A stretch of DNA of 64,000 nucleotides from TMED26 sp002694075 (GCA_036160575.1 JAYYDT010000038.1:13500-77499); one strand, 5' to 3'. Positions 50,528 to 59,863 are shown, counted from the stretch's first letter. Numbers and translations: made by a program. The notes: a model not told the origin generated them from the sequence alone.

Positions 50528-52810
50528 TCAGTCGTCGGCGGCGTCGCGCACTTTGGCCGCGTCGAGCGCGGCCGACAGCTTCGGCGGTGACATCGGCAAA
50601 TCGGTCATGCGTACGCCGGTGGCTTCGGCGATGGCGTTCCCGATCGCCGCCATCGGCGGCACGATCGGCACTTCGCCGACGCCGCGCACGCCGTAGGGGT
50701 GACTGGGGTTGGGCACCTCGACGATGATCGGCTCGATCATCGGCAAGTCCGAAGCGACCGGCATCCGATAGTCGAGAAAGCCGGTGTTTTCCAGCTGGCC
50801 TTTGTCGTTGTAGATATATTCCTCGTTCAAGGCCCAGCCGATGCCTTGGACGACGCCACCTTGCAATTGACCCTCGACATAATCGGGGTGAATGGCGGTG
50901 CCGACGTCCTGGACGACGGTGCAACGTTCGACCGTGGTGTGGCCGGTGTCGGCGTCGACCGAAACATCATAGATTTGCGCCCCGAAACCGGGCCCGGCGC
51001 CTTGCGCGTTCAATTGCGCGTGGCCATTGATCGGGCCGCCGGTTTTGCCGGCGCTGGCGGCGATTTCGGCCAGCGTCATGGGATCGAAATCGCCGACGTT
51101 GGAACCGGCCGGTTTGGCGCAGCCATCTTCCCAGATGACCGCTTCGACGTCGACTTCCCACAGTTTGGCGGCGCGCGCGCGCATCTCGTCGATGGCGTCA
51201 CGCACGGCTTGCACCACCGCCATGCCGGTGGCGAAGGTAACGCGTGAGCCGCCGGTCAGGAAGTTGAAGCCGATGGAGGCGGTGTCGGCCACGATCGGAC
51301 GGATCTTGTGGTAATCGATGCCCAATTCCTCGGCCGCCATCAGCGCCAGCGAGGCGCGCGACCCGCCGATGTCCGGGCTGCCGGAAATCAAGGTCACGGT
51401 GCCGTCTTCGCCGATATGACAGGCGGCGCTGGAATCCATGCCGATATTGAACCAGAAGCCGACCGCCACGCCGCGGCCCTGGCTGGCTTTGAGCGGGGTT
51501 TGGTAATGGGGCGAATTCTTGGCCGCCTCCAAGGTGGCGATCATGCCGATGTCCTTGAAGGTCGGACCGTAATGCGTCTTGGTGCCTTCGCGGGCGGCGT
51601 TTTTCAGGCGCAGATCGATTTGATCCATGCCCAATTCCTCGGCCAGCATGTTGATCGCCGATTCAATGCCCCAGGCCGCCACCGGCGAGCCGGGCGCCCG
51701 GTAGGCGGCGACTTTCGGCCGGTTCGACACCACGTCGAAGCCGACGACTTTGACATTGGCGATGTCATAGCAGGCGAAAGAGCACATGCAGGCCGGACCG
51801 ACCGGCGACCCCGGGAAGGCGCCCGCTTGCATGCGCACGGTGAAGTCGGCGGCGACGATGCGGCCGTCCTTGGTGGCGCCCAGTTTGACATCCATCGAGC
51901 CGGCCGAGGTCGGCCCGGACCCGCGGAAGACTTCCTCGCGGCTCATCACCAATTTCACCGGCTTACCGGCCATTTGCGACAGTTTGATCGCCAGCGGCTC
52001 CAGATAGACCACCGTTTTGCCGCCAAAACCACCGCCAATCTCCGACGGCGTGACGCGGATTTGCGAGGTCTGCATGTCGAGCAATTTGGCGCAATAGCCG
52101 CGCACGTTGAATTGTCCCTGGGTCGAGCACCACAGCTGCACCTGGCCATCTTCGGTGGCGCTGGCGACGGCGGCGTGCGGCTCGATGTAGCCTTGGTGGA
52201 CCGGCTTGGTGGTGAAGGAGCCTTCGACGACCACTTCGGCTTCAGCCCAGCCGGCGTCCAAATCGCCTTTCAGGAACTCAATCCGCTTGGCCACGTTGGT
52301 CGGCGTGTCGGCGGCGTTCTCGTCGCCATCGGTACGCAGATGATCATGCAGGATCGGCGCGTCGGCGGCGACCGCGCCATCGACATCGATGACATGCGGC
52401 AGAACTTCGTAATCGACCTCGATCAGGTCCAAGGCCTCGCGCGCGATGGCCTCGGAAGTGGCCGCCACGGCGGCGACGGCGTGGCCGTCGTAAAGCGCCT
52501 TCTCGCGGGCCATCACGTTGCGGGTGACGTCGCGCAGGTTCACCATGACCTCGCCGGCCGGGGCCATTTCATCGGGCATGTCCGGCAGATCGGCGGCGGT
52601 GATCACCGCTTTGACGCCGCGCAGAGCCTTCGCTTTGCTGGTGTCGATCGAGCGAATGTTGGCATGGGCGTGCGGGCTGCGCAGGACCTTGCCGACCAAT
52701 TGGCCCGGCATGTCGAAATCGGCGCCGAAACGGGCGCGACCGGTGACTTTATCGGCCCCGTCGGGGCGCGGCTGGCGGGTGCCAACCCATTTGTACGATT
52801 GATTACCCAT
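50528..52810 (-). CDS. xanthine dehydrogenase-family molybdopterin-binding subunit
   Basis: A 760-residue catalytic subunit of a molybdenum hydroxylase. It opens VGTRQPRPDGADKVTGRARF, has SEIGGGFGGK (cofactor contact), AYRAPGSP (active-site loop), QDVGTAIHPDYVEGQLQGG and, near the end, PYGVRGVGEVP, where the glutamate acts as catalytic base. The loop is unlike the AYRCSFR loop of form I CO dehydrogenase, so this is not a true CO oxidiser. It probably hydroxylates a heterocycle or aldehyde. The order FAD, Fe-S, Mo subunit matches the three-subunit type. Confidence 0.93.
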   Translation of the reverse strand: MGNQSYKWVGTRQPRPDGADKVTGRARFGADFDMPGQLVGKVLRSPHAHANIRSIDTSKAKALRGVKAVITAADLPDMPDEMAPAGEVMVNLRDVTRNVMAREKALYDGHAVAAVAATSEAIAREALDLIEVDYEVLPHVIDVDGAVAADAPILHDHLRTDGDENAADTPTNVAKRIEFLKGDLDAGWAEAEVVVEGSFTTKPVHQGYIEPHAAVASATEDGQVQLWCSTQGQFNVRGYCAKLLDMQTSQIRVTPSEIGGGFGGKTVVYLEPLAIKLSQMAGKPVKLVMSREEVFRGSGPTSAGSMDVKLGATKDGRIVAADFTVRMQAGAFPGSPVGPACMCSFACYDIANVKVVGFDVVSNRPKVAAYRAPGSPVAAWGIESAINMLAEELGMDQIDLRLKNAAREGTKTHYGPTFKDIGMIATLEAAKNSPHYQTPLKASQGRGVAVGFWFNIGMDSSAACHIGEDGTVTLISGSPDIGGSRASLALMAAEELGIDYHKIRPIVADTASIGFNFLTGGSRVTFATGMAVVQAVRDAIDEMRARAAKLWEVDVEAVIWEDGCAKPAGSNVGDFDPMTLAEIAASAGKTGGPINGHAQLNAQGAGPGFGAQIYDVSVDADTGHTTVERCTVVQDVGTAIHPDYVEGQLQGGVVQGIGWALNEEYIYNDKGQLENTGFLDYRMPVASDLPMIEPIIVEVPNPSHPYGVRGVGEVPIVPPMAAIGNAIAEATGVRMTDLPMSPPKLSAALDAAKVRDAADD

Positions 52811-52823
52811 CTGAACTCTCCCG

Positions 52824-53300
52824 TCAGTTGGCGCGCATTTCGGCGGCGGTGTCCATCACCGCCCGAATGATCTTGTCGTAACCGGTGCAGCGGCACAGGT
52901 TGCCGGCCAGCCAATAGCGCACCTCGGTCTCGGTCGGGTCGGGGTTCCGCTCCAACAGGGCCTTGGCGGCGACCAGAACGCCGGGCGTGCAGATACCGCA
53001 TTGCAGGGCGGCTTCGTCGACGAATTTCTTCTGCAACGGATGCAGTTCCTCGCCGCTGGCCATGCCTTCGATGGTTTCGATGGTGCGCCCTTCGGCTTCG
53101 GCGCCGAGCATCAAGCAAGCGCAGGCCAGGCGGCCGTCGACCATGATCGTGCAGGCGCCGCAGTCGCCCGACCCGCAGCCTTCCTTGCTGCCGGTCAAGC
53201 CGAGGTCGTTGCGCAGCACGTCAAGCATGGTTTCATGCGTGTCGCACAAAAATTCCACCGGTTCGTTGTTGATCGTGGTGGTCACATGATTCTTAGCCAT
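52824..53300 (-). CDS. molybdenum hydroxylase [2Fe-2S] subunit
   Basis: A 158-residue subunit with two [2Fe-2S] centres. The plant-ferredoxin-type cluster uses Cys42, Cys47, Cys50 and Cys62 (GCGSGDCGAC then ACACL). The second, all-helical domain has QCGICTPG and LCRCTGY. It passes electrons from the molybdenum site to FAD. It lies 13 bp before the large-subunit gene. Confidence 0.95.
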   Translation of the reverse strand: MAKNHVTTTINNEPVEFLCDTHETMLDVLRNDLGLTGSKEGCGSGDCGACTIMVDGRLACACLMLGAEAEGRTIETIEGMASGEELHPLQKKFVDEAALQCGICTPGVLVAAKALLERNPDPTETEVRYWLAGNLCRCTGYDKIIRAVMDTAAEMRAN

Positions 53301-53304
53301 TGTC

Positions 53305-54162
53305 TCAACTCCCCGCGCGTTCGGCGGCGATTTTGGCCGCGCGCTTCATCAACACACCGGCGATTTTGGTGCGATATTCAACGGTCCCGCGTTTGTCGTT
53401 AATCGGGTTACACGCCTGGCGGCAGGCTTCGGCCGCCCGCTCCAGCGCTTCGTCATCCAATTTCGAGCCGATCAAGGCGGCATCGGCGTCGGCCACATGC
53501 AGGGCGGTCGGCGCGACCGCGCCCAAGCCGACGCGAGCGGCGCTGACCGTGCCGCTGGCGTCCATGGTCAGGGCCACGCCCAGGCCGACGATGGCGATAT
53601 CCATCTCGGTCCGCGGTGTCATGCGCAGATAAGCGTCGCCCGAGCCGGCCGGACGGGCCGGCAATTTGATCGAGGTGATCAGCTCACCCGGCTCCAAATT
53701 GGTTTTCCCCGGGCGTGCCGGCACGTCCTCGACGGCTAGCTCGCGCCGACCGTTGGGGCCATAGACGGCGACCGTGGCGCCGGCCGCGATCATCGCCGGC
53801 ACGCTGTCGGCGGCGGGCGAGGCGTTGCACAGGTTGCCGCCGGCGGTGGCGCGGCCTTGCACCTGGGTTGAGCCGATCAGCTCGACCGCTTCAACCACGC
53901 CCGGCCAAGCGGTGGTGACGCCCGGATGTTCGCCCAACTCCTGCCCGCAGACGGCGGCGCCGACACGAAAGCCACCATCCTCGTCCTGGATGGTCATCAA
54001 CTCTTCGATGTGTTTCACATCGACGATAATGCCGGGGGTGGTCACGCCGGCGCGCAGTTGCACCAGCAAATCGGTGCCACCGGCGAGAACCCGACCGGTG
54101 CCGTTTGCCTCGAGCAAAAAGGCCGACGCTTCCTCAAGCGTGCTGGGGGCCACATAACGCAT
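53305..54162 (-). CDS. molybdenum hydroxylase FAD-binding subunit
   Basis: A 285-residue subunit opening MRYVAPSTLEEASAFL, with the FAD motif AGGTDLLVQLRAG near residue 32 and TAGGNLCNASPAADSVPAMIA mid-protein, typical of the CoxM/XdhB family. First gene of the four-gene leftward operon (FAD, Fe-S, Mo, MoaD-like). Its stop lies 4 bp before the Fe-S gene start. Confidence 0.94.
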   Translation of the reverse strand: MRYVAPSTLEEASAFLLEANGTGRVLAGGTDLLVQLRAGVTTPGIIVDVKHIEELMTIQDEDGGFRVGAAVCGQELGEHPGVTTAWPGVVEAVELIGSTQVQGRATAGGNLCNASPAADSVPAMIAAGATVAVYGPNGRRELAVEDVPARPGKTNLEPGELITSIKLPARPAGSGDAYLRMTPRTEMDIAIVGLGVALTMDASGTVSAARVGLGAVAPTALHVADADAALIGSKLDDEALERAAEACRQACNPINDKRGTVEYRTKIAGVLMKRAAKIAAERAGS

Positions 54163-54291
54163 GTCCTGATCGCCCTTTCTTGGGTTTCGGGTAAAAATAC
54201 TTTAAGTCACCGACACCTTACAAAGAAGCGCCTGGGCTGGCCAGCGCGAGTTTACTTTTTTTGGCGCGTCCAATCGCCCCATGCCGGCCGT

Positions 54292-55131
54292 TCAGCCGGC
54301 CCGCCGTCGGCGTCGGGCGGCGATATGACGCCATCCAAGAGCGAGGGTCTCCATCCCGCCATAGGCCGCCAATTGGGCGGCGACCAAATCGCGCCGCAAG
54401 GGCCAGGCCGGCGGCGCCGCCGGGTCCAATAACGGCGTCGCCAGCGGCGGGTGCGCCCGGTTTTGAAACTCCAGCGATAGGCTGATCCGCGGCCGCCGGG
54501 CGGTCGCCCGCATAGGGTCGCTCCAATGCCAGAGGTCCTGGCGCCAGAGGCCGATGGTGCCGGCCGGACCGGTCAACGGAACCGCCGCCGCCGCTGGCGC
54601 GCCGATCGGTAGCAGGCGCAGCGCCGCCTGGTCCGGCCCAACCGCGTCCAGGGCCAGCCATAGCGACAGACTGGCGGCCTGTTCCTGGCCGGGCGGGCCG
54701 ATCACGCTCGGCCCCTGATAGTCGCGGTGCGGCGGCCACCCCCGCGCGCCCGCTCGCGGCGGCACGTGCCAGGCCCAGAAATGCGGCAAAAGCGCCGGTT
54801 TCCGGCCCAACATATAGGTCAGCAGCGCCTCGACCGGTGCGAACGCGCGCCAGGTTTCGGGCGCCAGAAACAAAAACACGGGCGGCAGGCCGGCGGCCGC
54901 CAAACGGCGCACGGCGGCGGCCAAGGGTGCGATCTGATGGGCCGGCATGGCGCCGGGCAAAATAGCGAAACCATCCGTCCAGAACCGCGCCGCGATGGCT
55001 GGCGGGTCCAGGTCGGCGGCCGCCTGTGGTGGGCCGATGCCCCGTAGCGGCGCCAAATAGGGACGCCAAAAAGCGGCCGTGGGCCAACCTTTGGGCGGGC
55101 GTCGGCGCGGACGGGAAGAAGCCTTGACCAT
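54292..55131 (-). CDS. PhyH-like Fe(II)/2-oxoglutarate dioxygenase, putative
   Basis: A 279-residue protein with the sparse signature of phytanoyl-CoA dioxygenases: DGFAILPGAMP near residue 53, His135 and Asp137 in PPHRDYQG, distal His202 in DLWHWSD, and Arg214/216 for 2-oxoglutarate. The N-terminal 20 residues are basic. The first ATG is at 55131; a longer reading needs a TTG. An overlapping frame (54218-55087) on the same strand is also long but shows no family sequence. It stands alone, divergent from the protease-fold gene. Substrate unknown. Confidence 0.7.
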   Translation of the reverse strand: MVKASSRPRRRPPKGWPTAAFWRPYLAPLRGIGPPQAAADLDPPAIAARFWTDGFAILPGAMPAHQIAPLAAAVRRLAAAGLPPVFLFLAPETWRAFAPVEALLTYMLGRKPALLPHFWAWHVPPRAGARGWPPHRDYQGPSVIGPPGQEQAASLSLWLALDAVGPDQAALRLLPIGAPAAAAVPLTGPAGTIGLWRQDLWHWSDPMRATARRPRISLSLEFQNRAHPPLATPLLDPAAPPAWPLRRDLVAAQLAAYGGMETLALGWRHIAARRRRRAG

Positions 55132-55245
55132 GGCCGCCACTATGGCCGTCGCCGGCCGCGCCGCCAAGTCTCAGCTTGGCGCTTTCCTCGCGCCCGCGAC
55201 CGGTCTAGAGTGAGCCACCAAGACCACAAAGTGAAAGATCAGGGC

Positions 55246-56205
55246 ATGGCGGATGACGCCGATTTTCTGCCGCGGCCGGAGGATTTCGGGTTTAATTTAA
55301 AGACCGCGTTGAACGCCGTGGTGGCGCTCCGCAGTCATATTCCCGAAGACGCTTTCACGGCATCCATCCTCGGTACCGAACGGGCCGGCAGCGGGGTGTT
55401 GATCAACGCCAACGGCCTGGTCCTGACCATCGGGTATTTGATCACCGAAGCCGAGACCATTTGGATCACCGGCAATAACGGGGTGGCGGTCGCCGGCTGT
55501 GTGCTGGCCTACGATCAGGAAAGTGGCTTTGGCCTGGTACAGGCGCTCGGTCGGCTCGACCTGCCCCATTTGGAATTCGGCTCGTCGGCCTCGGTGCGCG
55601 AGGGCGACCGGGTGATTTTCGCCGGCCATGGCGGCACCGTTGGCGCCGTCGCCGCCGAGGTGATCTCTGTGCGCGAATTCGTCGGTTACTGGGAATACAT
55701 GATCGACCAGGCGATTTTCACCGCCCCCGCCCATCCCAATTGGGGCGGCGGCGCGGTGATCGACGAAAATGGCAAATTGGTCGCCGTCGGCTCGTTGTTC
55801 GTTCAGCAAAGCGGCGAGGGCGAGCAACCGGTGGACGGCAACATGGCCGTGCCCATCGATATTTTGAAACCGATTTTCGACGACATGACCCGCACCGGCA
55901 CGGCCGGCCGGGTACCGCGCCCATGGCTTGGCCTGTTCGGCACCGAGATCGAGGACCGCCTGGTGATCGCCGCCTTGTCCGACGATGGGCCGGCCGAAAT
56001 GGCCGATTGCCAGGTCGGTGACATTATCGTCGACGTGGCCGGTCAATCGGTTGACACCCTGGGCGATTTCTTTCGCCATGTGTGGTCGCTGGGGCCGGCC
56101 GGCACCGCCATTCCGATCACTGTCAATCGCGGCGGTGAACTATTCCGACTGTCCATCGACTCAATCGATCGAAACCGCCTTTTGCGCGCGCCGGCGATGC
56201 ATTGA
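55246..56205 (+). CDS. HtrA/DegP-like protease-fold protein lacking the catalytic triad, with PDZ domain
   Basis: A 319-residue protein with a trypsin-like double barrel (about residues 15-200) followed by a PDZ domain (220-310). It aligns with HtrA through AGSGVLINANGLVLT, VREGDRVIFAGHGG and the GGGAVIDENGKLVAVGS strand. At the triad positions I read Tyr64 for His, Gly94 for Asp and Gly167 for Ser, so it should be proteolytically dead. No signal peptide is visible. A GTG at 55210 would add 12 residues. It may be a binding or scaffold protein; context gives no partner. Confidence 0.8.
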   Translation: MADDADFLPRPEDFGFNLKTALNAVVALRSHIPEDAFTASILGTERAGSGVLINANGLVLTIGYLITEAETIWITGNNGVAVAGCVLAYDQESGFGLVQALGRLDLPHLEFGSSASVREGDRVIFAGHGGTVGAVAAEVISVREFVGYWEYMIDQAIFTAPAHPNWGGGAVIDENGKLVAVGSLFVQQSGEGEQPVDGNMAVPIDILKPIFDDMTRTGTAGRVPRPWLGLFGTEIEDRLVIAALSDDGPAEMADCQVGDIIVDVAGQSVDTLGDFFRHVWSLGPAGTAIPITVNRGGELFRLSIDSIDRNRLLRAPAMH

Positions 56206-56289
56206 CGGTTATCTCATAATGGCCGGTCGGCGGCGTCGACCGGTGCCGGGCGGGTCCGCCGCATCACCAATCCGAGGGGAGCGAATTCA

Positions 56290-57837
56290 ATGAATGGGGC
56301 TGAAAGTTTAGTGCGCACAATGGTTGGCGCGGGCGTTGATGTGTGTTTCACCAATCCCGGCACGTCCGAAATGCATTTCGTCGCCGCCCTCGACAAGGTC
56401 GATGGCATGCGTTGCGTGCTCGGTTTGTTCGAAGGCGGCGTCACCGGCATGGCCGATGGCTTCGCGCGGATGGCCGACAAACCGGCCTCGACCCTGCTCC
56501 ATCTGGGCCCCGGTCTGGCCAATGGCTTGGCCAATTTGCACAACGCCCGGCGGGCGATGACGCCCATCGTCAACATCGTCGGCGACCACACCACCTATCA
56601 CCACAAATATGACGCGCCGTTGACCGCCGATATCACCAAATACGCGGCGCCGGTGTCCCATTGGATCAAGCAATCGCGCAGCTCGAAAGAGGTTGCGCAA
56701 CATGGCGCCGAGGCGATCCAGGCGGCGCAAACCTCGCCCGGTCAGATCGCCACTCTGATCCTGCCCGGCGACACCGCCTGGGAAGATGCCGAGGCGCCGG
56801 CCGCCGCCCTGCCGGCGCCGGCCCGCGCGGGCGTCGACGCCGACCGCGTGGTCGAGGCCGCGCGCCTGCTGAAATCGGGCGAGGAAACGGTCATCATGAT
56901 GACCGGCCCGATGCTGCGCGAGGGGCCGTTGGAAACCATCGGCAAGGTCCAGGCGGCGACTGGCTGCCGGCTGTTCTGCATGGGCGCCAACGGGCGCTGG
57001 GAACGCGGCGCCGGCCGGGTCGATGTCGAGCGCACCATGTTCGTCGTCGATGTGGCGTTGAAGCAATTCGCCACCGCCAAAAACATCATCCTGCTCGGCG
57101 CCAAGGCGCCGGTCGCCTTCTTCGGCTACCCCGGCAAGCCCAGCGCGCTGTATCCCGAGGGCTGCAACATCCACACCCTGGCGACGGTCGAGGAGGACGC
57201 GGTGGCGGCGGCCGAGGCGCTGGCCGCCGAATTGGATTGTCTACATCTGGCCCCGCTCCTCAAAGAGGCCGAAGCGCCGGCGCCGATGAGCGGGCCGATC
57301 ACGCCGGAAAGTTTGGGCCGCGGCTTGGCCGCCTACATGCCGGAAAACGCCATCGTGGTCGATGAATCGGTGACCACCGGGCGGGCCTTCATGCCGTTTA
57401 CCGCTGGCGCGCCGAAACATGACTGGCTGTCCAGCTGCGGCGGCTCGATCGGCTTTGGCATCCCGGCCGCCACCGGCGCCGCCATCGCTTGTCCGGACCG
57501 CAAGGTGATCTGCTTGGAAGGCGACGGCAGCGGCATGTACACCCTGCAGGCCCTGTGGACCCAGGCGCGCGAGAATTGCAACGTCGTCAATATCATTTTC
57601 GCCAACCGCACCTATGAGATCCTGAAGGGGGAATTGATGCGGGTCGGCGCCGACAACCCCGGCCGCAAAGCCATCGACATGCTCGAAATCGGCCGCCCGG
57701 ACCTGGATTGGGTGGCGATGTCGCAGGGCATGGGCGTGCCCGCCACCCGCGCCTTCACCAGCGAGGAGTTCAACGAACAATTGGCCCGCGCGGTGGCCAG
57801 CGAGGGGCCGAGCCTGATCGAAGTGGTGGTGCCGTAA
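56290..57837 (+). CDS. ThDP-dependent enzyme, acetolactate synthase large subunit-like
   Basis: A 515-residue ThDP enzyme. The activating glutamate is Glu48 in LGLFEGGVTGMADG, and the cofactor motif is GDGSGMYTLQALWTQARENCNVVNIIFAN near residue 410. The middle domain lacks the FAD-binding features of true acetolactate synthase, and the protein is shorter than IlvB. It fits the group of decarboxylase/lyase homologues often annotated as acetolactate synthase large subunit. The next gene, 8 bp on, is a PLP-fold protein, and the pair is likely co-expressed. Confidence 0.88.
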   Translation: MNGAESLVRTMVGAGVDVCFTNPGTSEMHFVAALDKVDGMRCVLGLFEGGVTGMADGFARMADKPASTLLHLGPGLANGLANLHNARRAMTPIVNIVGDHTTYHHKYDAPLTADITKYAAPVSHWIKQSRSSKEVAQHGAEAIQAAQTSPGQIATLILPGDTAWEDAEAPAAALPAPARAGVDADRVVEAARLLKSGEETVIMMTGPMLREGPLETIGKVQAATGCRLFCMGANGRWERGAGRVDVERTMFVVDVALKQFATAKNIILLGAKAPVAFFGYPGKPSALYPEGCNIHTLATVEEDAVAAAEALAAELDCLHLAPLLKEAEAPAPMSGPITPESLGRGLAAYMPENAIVVDESVTTGRAFMPFTAGAPKHDWLSSCGGSIGFGIPAATGAAIACPDRKVICLEGDGSGMYTLQALWTQARENCNVVNIIFANRTYEILKGELMRVGADNPGRKAIDMLEIGRPDLDWVAMSQGMGVPATRAFTSEEFNEQLARAVASEGPSLIEVVVP

Positions 57838-57845
57838 TAGGCGCG

Positions 57846-58886
57846 ATGATGGACGGCGGCGGCTTTCCCGAGGAGTACGCGGCCCGCTTGGCGGCCGCCG
57901 GTGCCGGTGGCCGGGCCGGCGCTGACCGGCGTTTGGCGGCGTTTTTCGTCGAGCTGATGCCTGGCGCCGAGGCGGCGTTTGTCTTCGCCGATCCGGTGGC
58001 GGCGGCGGGCGCGGTGCTCGACCTGGTCGAGCATGCCAGCCATGTGATCCTCGCCGGCGACCCGTTGGCGCCGACGGCACGCTATTTCGAGACCATCCGC
58101 GGGCGCACGTCGGGCCACCGCTTTAGCCGCGTCGATTTGAGCGACCCGGCGGCGCTGGCGCCGGCGCTGACTGACGACAGCCGTTTGTTGTGGCTTGAGA
58201 GCGAACTGCCGCCGGCCTGGCGGCAGCCGGACATCGCCGCGTTGGCCGCCGTCGCCGGCCCGCGGGAGGTGCGCCTGGCGGTCGACAACCGGGCGGTTGG
58301 CCTGGACCGTTTCAACCCCTTCACGGCCGGCGCCGATCTGGTGATCGAGGCGGCGCCGGGCGGCTTGGCGGTGGTGTTGACCGCCGACCGGCCCGAATTG
58401 ATGTTCAGCCGCGACCGCCTGCGCTACTTCCGCGATCATGGCGTCGGCGCCGCCGGCGAGGACGCCGCCCTGGCGGCGTTCGCTGCGCTCGCCGATTGGC
58501 CGGCGCGGCGGGCGGCGGCGGCCGCGGCGGCGGCGGGTTTGGTCGCGGCGTTAGTCGACCATCCGGCGGTGGCGGGTGTCGATTATCCGGGCCAGGCTGG
58601 CCACCCTGACCACGCCGCGATGGCGGCCGCCGGGCGCCGGTCGGCGGCGACGCTGACCGTCACGTTAAGCGGCGGCGGGCCGGCGGCGACGGCGGTCCAG
58701 GCGCGTCTCGCCGGCGCGGCGGATTTGGCCGCCGAGGTGACCTACCCGGCCGGCGCGCTGCCCCAGGTGCCGGCGCCGATCCGCGCCGAACTGGGCCTCG
58801 CCGAGGGGGCGTTGCGGGTGATCGCCGGCGCCGGCCCGGCGGAAGACTTGGTCGCCGCCTTCCGCGCCGCGCTCGCCGATCTCTGA
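57846..58886 (+). CDS. Cys/Met-metabolism PLP-enzyme homologue lacking the PLP lysine
   Basis: A 346-residue protein that follows the cystathionine gamma-synthase fold: HVILAGDPLAPTARYFE (the usual GG-Y region), LLWLESELPP, VRLAVDN and GADLVIEAAPGG, then HPAVAGVDYPGQAGHPDH. Where the family has SATK, with the Schiff-base lysine, this protein reads EAAP (Pro171). The tyrosine of the substrate site is also not evident. It is therefore a predicted non-PLP homologue. Gene start is one of two adjacent ATGs. Possible role: partner of the ThDP enzyme upstream (inference). Confidence 0.7.
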   Translation: MMDGGGFPEEYAARLAAAGAGGRAGADRRLAAFFVELMPGAEAAFVFADPVAAAGAVLDLVEHASHVILAGDPLAPTARYFETIRGRTSGHRFSRVDLSDPAALAPALTDDSRLLWLESELPPAWRQPDIAALAAVAGPREVRLAVDNRAVGLDRFNPFTAGADLVIEAAPGGLAVVLTADRPELMFSRDRLRYFRDHGVGAAGEDAALAAFAALADWPARRAAAAAAAAGLVAALVDHPAVAGVDYPGQAGHPDHAAMAAAGRRSAATLTVTLSGGGPAATAVQARLAGAADLAAEVTYPAGALPQVPAPIRAELGLAEGALRVIAGAGPAEDLVAAFRAALADL

Positions 58887-58903
58887 GGCCGAGGCTGTGA
58901 GGC

Positions 58904-59758
58904 TTAGGCGGCGCTGACGGGTTTGCCGTCGGCGATCAGCGGCGTGCCGGCGTCGGCCGCCGCCGCCAGGCGGTCCTGGCGCAATAGGGCGAGGGCGGCC
59001 CCGTCGACGCCCGAACGGATTTGACCGACCTCGACCGCGCCGGCCATCACCGCGCTGCCGGGCGCCGGCGGTGGTCCGTCGCAGGTCAGCGGCGCCAAGG
59101 TCTTCTTGACCAGACCGCGATATTTCATGCGCGCCGTGACTTCCTGGCCCATATAGCAGCCCTTGGCGAAATCGACGCCGTTGAGGCGTTCGAAACCGAC
59201 ATCCAACAAGCCGTCCTTTTCCACCGCGATGTCGCGCGCGCCGTCGGGCAGGGCCAGCGCGACGCGGCGCGCCTCATAGGCGGCCGCATCGGCGGCGGCG
59301 AGGGCGCCAAAATCGGGCGCCGGCTGGCGCGGGTGGAGCAAGCGGGCGCCCATGGCTGGGTCGCGCGGGTCGTGAAAGATCACCCCGGCGCCCCATAGCG
59401 CGGCGGCGGCCGCCGGCGCCAATAGCGCCTCCAGCCCATCGCCGAACAGCGCGGTTACCGCGAAAACTTCGGTCTCGTCGGTGACGTCCACAGCTGAGCG
59501 TAGCTTGTACATTTTAAGCTTTTTCAACAGGTCGGCGCGCCGCTCCCCCTCGCAATCGAGCAGCACGCCATCGCCCCAGGGGACCACGAAAAAGTCGAAC
59601 AAAAACTTGCCCTGGGCGGTCAACAGGGCGGCGTAAATCGCCTGGCCGTCGGCGACCTTGGCCATGTCATTGCTGATCAAACCCTGCAGGAACGCCTGCG
59701 CGTCACCGCCGCTGACAGCGATCACGCCGCGCCCCGTCAAGGGACAGAACTGGGCCAT
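58904..59758 (-). CDS. ygfZ: folate-binding protein YgfZ
   Basis: A 284-residue GcvT-fold protein with the YgfZ signature KGCYMGQE at residues 199-206, whose cysteine is essential in the family, and MYKLRSAVDV in the middle. YgfZ uses folate and helps repair or assemble certain Fe-S proteins. Starts MAQFCPLTGRGVIAVSG; an upstream open frame is unrelated. It converges on the PLP-fold gene with 17 bp between stops. Confidence 0.94.
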   Translation of the reverse strand: MAQFCPLTGRGVIAVSGGDAQAFLQGLISNDMAKVADGQAIYAALLTAQGKFLFDFFVVPWGDGVLLDCEGERRADLLKKLKMYKLRSAVDVTDETEVFAVTALFGDGLEALLAPAAAAALWGAGVIFHDPRDPAMGARLLHPRQPAPDFGALAAADAAAYEARRVALALPDGARDIAVEKDGLLDVGFERLNGVDFAKGCYMGQEVTARMKYRGLVKKTLAPLTCDGPPPAPGSAVMAGAVEVGQIRSGVDGAALALLRQDRLAAAADAGTPLIADGKPVSAA

Positions 59759-59834
59759 CGGCTTCCTCCTCAACACCCTTCCAAACTGCGCGTCGGCCGG
59801 GCGTTTGGCAAGAGGGGACGGAATCAAATCAAAA

Positions 59835-59863
59835 GATTAGCTATTTTATGTTATTTCCTAATC
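59835..59863. other. AT-rich inverted repeat upstream of glycosyltransferase
   Basis: GATTAG and CTAATC flank a 17-base AT-rich centre in the 124-bp gap between ygfZ and the divergent glycosyltransferase. It may be part of a promoter or an operator; no better assignment is possible. Confidence 0.3.

Noticed and set aside
51308..52870. Plus-strand open frame of 520 codons opposite the molybdenum subunit
   Set aside because: Shadow of a gene with all expected molybdenum hydroxylase motifs.
54218..55087. Second long minus-strand frame (289 codons) overlapping the PhyH-like gene
   Set aside because: Arg/Gly/Pro-rich with no family motif; the frame at 54292-55131 contains the HxD and distal His motifs.
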